A stretch of 64,000 nucleotides of DNA. It comes from Ministeria vibrans ATCC 50519 (lineage: Eukaryota; Opisthokonta; Filasterea). The notes below the pieces were generated by a model, which saw only the letters and a program-made list of their open reading frames with translations, ran no database searches and was not told the DNA's origin. Positions 61,275-64,000 of this stretch are shown piece by piece (position 1 is the first letter of the stretch; each line of letters opens with the position of its first letter). The position numbers and the translations under genes were made by a program. The stretch covers positions 1-64,000 of the forward strand of contig CALSCP010000257.1 in assembly GCA_943704425.1 (NCBI GenBank), read 5' to 3'.

Positions 61275-62109
61275 TTAATTCACGACTGTGTCGGAAAGTT
61301 GACGTGCTTCGCGTGCGCAAACAAGTGCGACGTAGTCTTGATCAGTGATGTTACGGCTGTTGCCAAAGCGGCGTAGAGCGACTGACAATTGAACGGCAAG
61401 AATGTGTTTGCACTAGACGTAGAGAAGAAAGATGGAGTGTCGACTTGCGTCTCTTGCAAAAACAAGTCAACAACATGATTCGTACTGTGACACTGTCACT
61501 GCGTTGCAAAACAGAATAGGTGAATGACGGGCAGGTGCAGTAGTTGGAGACGGGTAAGCAGAGGTAGTGATTCCCTGAAGAGCCCATGACCTAATAAAAA
61601 AAAACATAATAAGAGAGATAGGAGAAAGAATCAAAGTGACGAAGAGTGCAAGTCAAGTGCGAATAATTTATTATGATATTATGGTGTACTTGAAATAGCT
61701 CTCGGCCACTGGGCGTGACGAGCTGGGTGACAAATGAGCGGTCGATGAGGTCAAGGGCGTGCAAGAGCTGGTCGCCGTACACAAAGGAGAGGCTAAAGAA
61801 GAAAACAAAAAACGTTGAGGGGACGGGAGAGAAACGCGAACGAAACGTACGCAGACAAAACTTCGTCCGGCACTACAAAAAAGGAAGTTAGAAGGGTAGA
61901 TCTGCTGTTGGCTGGTAGCATGGCAACACGTGACAAGTCGTACCGCGTTCGGCAGGATCGTTTCGGGCGGAAAGCTCGCGAATCAACAGCGAACCAATTT
62001 CCGACAGACATACTGGCTCGGCGGCTTGCTGCTGTAGTTGTTGAGCTATAGGGGACTTTATCTGACGGGGGGATGTCCCATGATGATGATGTGATGAAGC
62101 TTGGTCCAT
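61275..62109 (-). CDS. ZSWIM7: SWIM-domain protein ZSWIM7/SWS1
   Basis: Component of the SWS1-SWSAP1 (Shu-type) complex that promotes RAD51 filament assembly in homologous recombination. Five exons: 62109-61944, 61872-61851 (only 22 nt), 61792-61690, 61590-61486, 61412-61275; 177 aa (human 140). The core matches throughout: RVPDEVLSALSFVYG, HALDLIDRS, TPSGRELFQVMGSSGNHY, then the SWIM zinc signature C-x-C...C-x-H as YCTCPSF and CKHILAVQLS. Frame and phase are consistent at every junction. The N-terminal 55 residues are His/Gln-rich and unconserved. The gene is tail-to-tail with the PHF12-like gene (72 bp) and head-to-head with FA2H (112 bp). Confidence 0.93.
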
Positions 62110-62221
62110 GAATAAATAATAAAATAATATGGATTAAGTCTCAACAGTTTAAAAACTAAAAATAATTTTAAATTTTTATTTTCTATTGTTACACACGTCG
62201 CCTAAGTTTTTACCAAGCACC
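62110..62221. promoter_or_regulatory. Compact bidirectional promoter region
   Basis: Only 112 bp separate the ATGs of ZSWIM7 (minus) and the fatty acid hydroxylase (plus). The interval is AT-rich with TTTTAAATTTTTATTTTC near 62168-62184. Shared regulation is inferred from spacing only. Confidence 0.5.
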
Positions 62222-63829
62222 ATGCCATCTAATGTGCGCGATCGCGGCGCGAAAAAGACAAGTGCAGGCACAGAAACAAAGCTCAAGGAATACTCAATGA
62301 AACAAGTCGCACAACACGACAACGCCGAAGGTACTGCGCCACAGCCAGCGCCCAATGCCCTTCCTTCAACTGCGCTCTCCTCCTCCTTCCTTCCTGTGCA
62401 TCTCTCCTTTGTTTTTTGTCTTTGAATCTTCCAACTCATCCAAAAAAAAAAAAAAAAAAAAAAAACGAAAGAGAGAGAGAAGAGTGAACGAGTGCGATTT
62501 TCATCGCATTTGCACCACTACGGACTTTGCGATAGAGCCCTAAGGGGCACACGGCGTGCTTTTGTACGAATGTGTTTCGTGTTATGGTGTGTGAGGGGCT
62601 GTACAGTCTTGTTTGGATGGACTTTGGGCAAACACGATTAATTTGCTTCAATCATCCATAGATTGTTGGATTATCTGCGATGGGTACGTTTACGACGTGA
62701 CTGAGTTCGTCAGCCAGCATCCAGGCGGCGGGGAGATTCTTCTTGACCATGCGGGCACAGACGCAACCTTGGCAATGCGCGTACGTGTCGTTTTCACGTT
62801 GTTTCCTCCACGAGCTATTTTGATCAACCTATTGCTTCTCTGTCGCTTTGTTTCTTTCTCTCTTTCTCTCTCGCTCTCGCTCTGCAGGAGGCTGAAGTCC
62901 ATTCGCACACAATGAGTGCCTTTAACATTCTCGACGGCTACAAGATTGGTGTGATTGAAGGCGTCAATGTGAGTAGTGCGAACCTTTTCATTATACAGTG
63001 TGTGACTCGTGTCTCTTTTCTTTTACTTCAGCTGGACAATCTCCAGAAGCACTACACCAACGACCCCGTAGACTACAACAAGGCAACACTGTACCAAGTG
63101 GGTCATTTAGGCAAAGAATACGACGCATGGGTGCACACAGCCATTGTGCCGCCCAATGGCACAGTTCGCCTCTTCACGACCGACCTTATGGAGTTTTTCA
63201 CGCACACCCACTGGTGGCTTGTCCCTACGCTGTGGCTTCCTGTCGTTGCCATGTGCTTCCACCTGAGCACCACCGGCTTCAACGGCCTCTACCCTTCCTG
63301 CTCCATTCCCAACGCCGCTGCACTGTTCCCCTTTGGCATGCTCATCTGGTCGCTTCTCGAGTACTCCCTCCATCGCTGGGTCTTCCATACCGTTCCCTCC
63401 ACCTACTGGCTCATTACCATTCACTATCTCATTCACGGTTAGAAAGAGAGTGTACCTATGAATCGTACTCAACTGAGTGTGTACCAATCGTATTTTCTCA
63501 AACTGTGTGTGTGTGCATTAATCAAACTCACGACTCCTCCGTGTGTGTGTGTCTCAATCAAACTCTTCTCTCACTCTATTTCTTTCTTTCTCTCTCTCTC
63601 TATCTCTTTGTTTTTTTTCTCCCTCCTCCCTCTCTCTATCACTTTGTTTCTTTCTCCCTCCTCTCTCTCACTCTCTCTTAAACTCTCTCTCTCTATGGGT
63701 GTGTTTAGGTCTTCATCACAAGACTCCCATGGAAAAGGGGCGTCTTGTCTTCCCGCCCCCACTTGCAGTCATCGTCGCATCCCCCATTCTGATGCTCCTC
63801 TGGTCCCTCACAGACCCCTCCACCGCAAT
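62222..63829 (+). CDS. FA2H: Fatty acid 2-hydroxylase (3' end beyond window)
   Basis: ER di-iron enzyme that 2-hydroxylates fatty acids used for sphingolipids, taking electrons through its own cytochrome b5 domain. Exons seen: 62222-62330, 62662-62780, 62888-62968, 63032-63437, 63709-63829. Cytochrome b5: [21 protein letters not shown] with one heme His, and EAEVHSH supplying the second. Hydroxylase: membrane helices, [11 protein letters not shown] and HYLIHG|LHHKTP histidine boxes, then [10 protein letters not shown]. The remaining His boxes (HDxxHYxxHH type) must lie past the last exon, whose donor AT|gtattg leads into a TC repeat reaching the window edge. The first exon adds a short Lys-rich leader. 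Confidence 0.93.
62442..62465. repeat. (A)24 homopolymer
   Basis: Poly-A within the first intron of the fatty acid hydroxylase gene, between exons at 62330 and 62662. Confidence 0.95.
63575..63690. repeat. CT-rich intron with dispersed motif copies
   Basis: CTCTATCTCTTTGTTTTT and CTCTATCACTTTGTTTCTTT occur in tandem within pyrimidine-rich sequence upstream of the acceptor gtgtttag. The same core occurs at 62848 in an earlier intron of this gene. Confidence 0.8.
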
Positions 63830-63859
63830 GTATTGTAGTCTCACACACGCACACACACT

Positions 63860-63910
63860 CTCTTTCTCTATCACTTTGTTTCTTTCTCCTCTCTCTCTCT
63901 CTCTATCACT

Positions 63911-64000
<90 letters not shown>
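63860..64000. repeat. Dispersed motif copies and terminal (TC)n
   Basis: Two copies of CTATCACTTTGTTTCT (63869 and 63904 regions) precede a pure TC run that continues to the end of the window. All lie in the intron after the last visible FA2H exon. Confidence 0.9.

Overview
The window is nuclear DNA from a eukaryote. Its genes are split by short GT-AG introns, coding exons are GC-rich, and introns and spacers are AT-rich and full of microsatellites. No prokaryotic operon, CRISPR array, transposase, rRNA or tRNA was recognised. Four genes suggest a unicellular holozoan (choanoflagellate, filasterean or relative): an SHB-type SH2 adaptor with YxDP motifs, a membrane-anchored furin, a SOX-like HMG-box fragment and a PHF12-type double PHD protein. 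An IFT74 gene says the organism builds a cilium or flagellum. The exact lineage cannot be fixed from this sequence.

Layout, left to right: 1-404 (-) possible 5' exons of an unidentified gene; 473-2565 (+) RUVBL1; 2680-5738 (-) a C1 + zinc + VASt + membrane-anchor protein; 6067-7668 (+) PUS1-type pseudouridine synthase; 7914-8371 (-) CoA-binding protein; 8823-12183 (-) IFT74; 12458-15496 (+) cytosolic carboxypeptidase; 15857-16882 (+) SET/MYND protein; 17117-18788 (+) CoA-transferase lacking its N-terminal half; 18906-19727 (-) HMG-box protein lacking its N-terminus; 19904-28672 (+) spatacsin; 28830-29516 (+) EBP-like sterol isomerase; 29792-32743 (-) furin; 32999-38130 (+) SKI3/TTC37; 38346-40883 (-) SHB-like SH2 adaptor, interrupted by a 370-base assembly gap; 41308-43626 (-) CAMK/AMPK-related kinase; 43811-48074 (-) F-box + zinc-finger protein; 48570-56722 (+) GCN1; 57025-61202 (+) PHF12-like protein; 61275-62109 (-) ZSWIM7/SWS1; 62222-63829 (+) fatty acid 2-hydroxylase, running off the window.

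Genes are packed about one per 3 kb, many as divergent pairs 70-500 bp apart. IFT74 and the tubulin-tail carboxypeptidase form one such pair, both ciliary. Lipid and membrane biology recurs (VASt lipid-transfer candidate, EBP-like, FA2H, spatacsin, furin), as do RNA and translation functions (PUS1, SKI3, GCN1), but nothing shows that these sets are co-regulated.

The most noteworthy item is the C1-VASt-transmembrane protein, whose domains suggest diacylglycerol-directed lipid transfer at an ER contact site. Next is the SHB-like adaptor, whose YxDP motifs sit exon by exon. Several low-complexity tracts (19738-19805, 16949-17017, 48530-48559, 40317-40724) coincide with genes that lose their 5' exons, which suggests collapsed assembly joins. 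Exon coordinates below come from reading splice sites by eye with frame checks; they are predictions without transcript support.
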